38,598 bases of DNA, taken from Deltaproteobacteria bacterium (GTDB lineage Bacteria > Desulfobacterota > Binatia > UTPRO1). Positions 36,227 to 38,598 of the stretch are shown piece by piece. The DNA lies in assembly GCA_020848745.1 (NCBI GenBank), contig JADLHM010000141.1, positions 1 to 38,598 on the forward strand. Reading direction: 5' to 3'. A model generated the notes under the pieces. The model worked only from the letters and a program-made list of their open reading frames with translations, searched no databases and was not told where the DNA came from. Within the stretch, counting starts at the first letter, position 1. The number at the start of each line of letters is the position of its first letter. Made by a program: the position numbers and the translations under genes.

Positions 36227-37668
36227 TGGAGCAGCTGCTGCTGCCGGCGATCGACTGGCTCGCGATCCTCCCGGTCGGCCTGACGTCGATCCTCGGCCTC
36301 GTTCTCCTGGCCCTCGGGCTCTTCGTCGACGACGACGAGACGCTCGGTTGGATCACGCTGATAGGCCTGGCCGTGACCGCAGTCGCGACCGCGTGCCTCG
36401 CCGGTCAGAAGTCGATCACCTTCAACGGGACGTTCGCGCTCGACGGCTACGCGCTCTTCTTCGATCTCCTGTTCCTGGTGACCGGCATCGTCGTCGTCCT
36501 GATGTCGATGACCTACCTCGAAGGCACGGGCATCCCCTCGGGCGACTATTATGGCCTCGTCGTCTTCGCGATCGCGGGCATGATCGTGATGGCGTCCGCG
36601 ACCGACCTCATCGTCGTGTTCCTCGGCCTCGAGATCATGTCGATCAGCGTCTACGTCCTAGCCGGCGCGTGGCGGACGCAGCTCCGGTCGAACGAGGCCG
36701 CGATGAAATACTTCCTGCTCGGCGCGTTCGCGACGGGCTTCCTGCTGTACGGCATCGCGCTCGTCTACGGGGCGACCGGCGCCTTCCGGCTCGACCAGAT
36801 CGCGGCGGCGGTCGGCGGCACGCCGAATCGCTCCATGCTGATCGCCGGCGTCGCGATGCTGATCGTCGCGTTCGGGTTCAAGGTGGCCGCGGCGCCGTTC
36901 CACATGTGGACCCCCGACGTCTACGAAGGGGCGCCGACCACCGTCACCGCGCTGATGGCGGTCGCGGTGAAGGCCGCGGGCTTCGCGGCCTTCGTGCGGG
37001 TCTTCCTCCACGGCTTCGGCGGGCTGCACGCCGACTGGTCGATGCTGCTCTGGGTGATCGCCGCGCTCACCATGACGGTCGGCAACGTGCTCGCCCTCGC
37101 GCAGCGGAGCGTGAAGCGCATGCTCGCGTACTCGAGCGTCGCGCACGCCGGATACATCCTCGTGGCGCTCGTCGCTGCGGGCTCCGCCGGCGGCACCGCG
37201 GCGCTCTTCTATCTGCTGGTCTACTCCTTCATGACGCTCGGTGCGTTCGGCGTCGTGGCCGCGCTCGGCTCGGTCGGTGAGCCGAACGAGACACTCGACG
37301 ACTACGCGGGTCTCGGGTTCCGCCGCCCGCTCCTCGGTGTCACCATGACGATTTTCATGCTGTCGCTGACGGGGATTCCGCCGCTCGCGGGATTCGCCGG
37401 CAAGCTCTACGTCTTCACGGCCGCGATCCGCGAAGGCTACTACGTGCTCGCCGTGATCGGCGTCCTCAACAGCGCGATCTCGGCCGCCTACTACGTCCGG
37501 GTGCTGATCGCGATGTACCTGACGCCCGCCGCCGAGGAGCACGGCCGCGTGCCGCGGCAGCCCTATCTGTTGACGTCGATCGTGCTGTCGGCGGTCATGA
37601 CGGTCGTGGTCGGCGTCTTTCCCGCGATCTGGATGCAGCTCGCGCGCTTCGGGTTCCTGTCGCTCTGA
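36226..37668 (+). CDS. nuoN: NADH-quinone oxidoreductase subunit N
   Basis: NuoN is the antiporter-like subunit closest to the quinone site. The 480 residues include FLGLEIMSISVYVLAGAW with the channel Glu, APFHMWTPDVYEGAPTTVTALMAVAVKAAGF with the conserved pocket, RMLAYSSVAHAGYILVAL, and the C-terminal GIPPLAGFAGKLYVF. It closes the operon. The downstream 86-base gap has only a weak hairpin, so a clear terminator is not seen. Confidence 0.96.
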   Translation: MEQLLLPAIDWLAILPVGLTSILGLVLLALGLFVDDDETLGWITLIGLAVTAVATACLAGQKSITFNGTFALDGYALFFDLLFLVTGIVVVLMSMTYLEGTGIPSGDYYGLVVFAIAGMIVMASATDLIVVFLGLEIMSISVYVLAGAWRTQLRSNEAAMKYFLLGAFATGFLLYGIALVYGATGAFRLDQIAAAVGGTPNRSMLIAGVAMLIVAFGFKVAAAPFHMWTPDVYEGAPTTVTALMAVAVKAAGFAAFVRVFLHGFGGLHADWSMLLWVIAALTMTVGNVLALAQRSVKRMLAYSSVAHAGYILVALVAAGSAGGTAALFYLLVYSFMTLGAFGVVAALGSVGEPNETLDDYAGLGFRRPLLGVTMTIFMLSLTGIPPLAGFAGKLYVFTAAIREGYYVLAVIGVLNSAISAAYYVRVLIAMYLTPAAEEHGRVPRQPYLLTSIVLSAVMTVVVGVFPAIWMQLARFGFLSL

Positions 37669-37754
37669 GCGCGCACGCTGCCGGCGGCAGTCGCTGCGCG
37701 ATGAGCACCTGAACCCGAGGCGCTCGTACATCCTCAGAAGGGAGGGAGGTTTCC

Positions 37755-38299
37755 GTGGCTGACCTGCTCTACGAGAAGGCCGAGTACGTCGCGACGCTGA
37801 CGCTGAACCCCCCGAGCGGTTGAACGCGATCAGCGTCGAGATGCTGGAGCTGCTCACGCGGAAGCTCTTGGAGGCCGAGGCCGACCCCGACGTGCGGGTG
37901 ATCGTGCTGACGGGGGCCGGGCGCGGTTTCTGCAGCGGGCTCGATTTGAAGGACGCGGCGGCGGGGAAAGGCATCGGCGGCGCCGGGGTGTTGTCGCCCG
38001 GAGGCGGAGCGGCTCACTTCGGGACCCGCGATCTGCCGACGACGGTGCTGCACGAGCTCGATACGCCGATCATCTGCGCGCTCAACGGACCGGCGGCCTG
38101 GGCCGCGAAGATGGCGGCCAACGCCCCGCTCGCGCTCCGGGCGATGAAGCGCCTCTACCGCCACGGTCTCGGCGAGGACTTCGAATCGCACTCCCACCAC
38201 GTGCTCATGCAGCTCATGCTGCTGTTCCGTTCGCGCGACTTCCAGGAGGGGATCCACGCCTTCATGGAGAAGCGCGCGCCGCGGTTCAGCGGCACGTAG
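37755..38299 (+). pseudogene. Enoyl-CoA hydratase pseudogene: frameshift plus internal deletion
   Basis: The gene starts at GTG 37755 after GGAGGGAGG and reads VADLLYEKAEYVATLTLN, the normal start of the crotonase family. It then hits a frameshift in a run of six C (37808-37813): in-frame it stops at TGA, whereas the other frame continues ERLNAISVEM, so a one-base loss of the kind AACCGCCCC to AACCCCCC restores the family motif NRPERLNAI. Downstream, VIVLTGAGRGFCSGLDL (oxyanion site) is normal. Then ALNGPAAW joins straight to AAKMAANAPLALRAMKR: roughly 90 residues, including the second half of the catalytic fold, are missing in frame. The remainder (RDFQEGIHAFMEKRAPRFSG) is a normal ending. 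Two independent lesions make it non-functional, unless one is an assembly error. Confidence 0.82.
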
Positions 38300-38317
38300 G
38301 CCGCGTTCCCGGTACGG

Positions 38318-38590
38318 CTACGACCGCGCGATCGTCCAGATCCCGATCGCGATGAACCCCGCGCCGGCGAGCCACGAGAGCGTGCGTGGGCTCACGTACT
38401 GGGAGATCAGGCCGCCCATGGCGACGCCGATCGCCGACGTCACGATCAGCGCCGATGCGGCGCCGGCGAAGACGGCGAGCTTCGAGTGCCGGCCGTCGGC
38501 GGCGTAGAGGAACGTCGCGAGCTGCGTCTTGTCGCCGAGCTCGGCGAGAAAGACCGTCGTGAAGACGGTCAAGAAGAAACGGATGTCCAT
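38318..38590 (-). CDS. Single-domain UPF0016/GDT1-family transporter
   Basis: This 90-residue membrane protein has three helices and the family signature ELGDKTQLAT (E-x-G-D-K/R-T/S) near residue 17. The eukaryotic relatives Gdt1 and TMEM165 have two such domains and move Ca2+ or Mn2+ into the Golgi; bacterial single-domain forms are thought to work as oligomers. A second copy with opposite topology is often encoded next door, and may lie beyond the window edge, eight bases away on the upstream side. ATG at 38590 is used. It converges on the hydratase pseudogene. Confidence 0.88.
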   Translation of the reverse strand: MDIRFFLTVFTTVFLAELGDKTQLATFLYAADGRHSKLAVFAGAASALIVTSAIGVAMGGLISQYVSPRTLSWLAGAGFIAIGIWTIARS

Positions 38591-38598
38591 CGTGAGAG

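Overview
The window is high-GC bacterial DNA, densely packed, with no tRNA, rRNA, CRISPR array, insertion sequence or prophage visible. The mix of a 180-kDa-type NAD glutamate dehydrogenase, a B12-dependent ribonucleotide reductase, Complex I, SCP2 and enoyl-CoA hydratase proteins, and a secreted matrixin with a Pro/Thr linker and thrombospondin type 3 repeats suggests an uncultured deltaproteobacterial-type lineage (Myxococcota, Desulfobacterota or Binatota-like). That placement is an inference from gene content; nothing here fixes the taxon.

Layout. 1-7066 is a minus-strand run: GNAT-like protein, NAD-glutamate dehydrogenase, small membrane coiled-coil protein, RlmD-type rRNA methyltransferase, then a separate partial gene of unknown function. 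7163-9067 is a secreted metalloprotease. An MBL-fold hydrolase follows on the plus strand. 10063-13278 (minus) holds a Nudix hydrolase, an M23 peptidase and an unknown protein translationally coupled to it. thiI (plus) converges on a minus-strand unit of dciA, an alpha/beta hydrolase and a two-gene osmoprotectant-type ABC transporter whose permease and binding protein are fused. The plus strand then carries nrdJ, gcvH, a periplasmic-type isoaspartate methyltransferase and enolase, with ftsB on the minus strand between the last two. 24170-24731 is a low-coding region with a near-consensus promoter, a 25-residue Lys/Ala peptide gene and a strong intrinsic terminator. An Asp-nucleophile alpha/beta hydrolase and an SCP2 protein follow. 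cysH, a patatin phospholipase and the amgK-murU cell-wall recycling pair lie on the minus strand.

30437-37668 is a tightly overlapping nuoAHJKLMN operon: exactly the seven membrane subunits of Complex I, with every peripheral-arm subunit (B, C, D, E, F, G, I) missing. The window ends with a doubly damaged enoyl-CoA hydratase gene and a single-domain UPF0016/GDT1 transporter.

Regulation. Several starts have sigma70-like promoters close to consensus (nrdJ, gcvH, the 25-residue peptide, the nuo operon). Translational coupling through ATGA or GTGA overlaps is frequent. Start codons were chosen from overlaps, Shine-Dalgarno sequences and family alignment by eye. No database search was possible.
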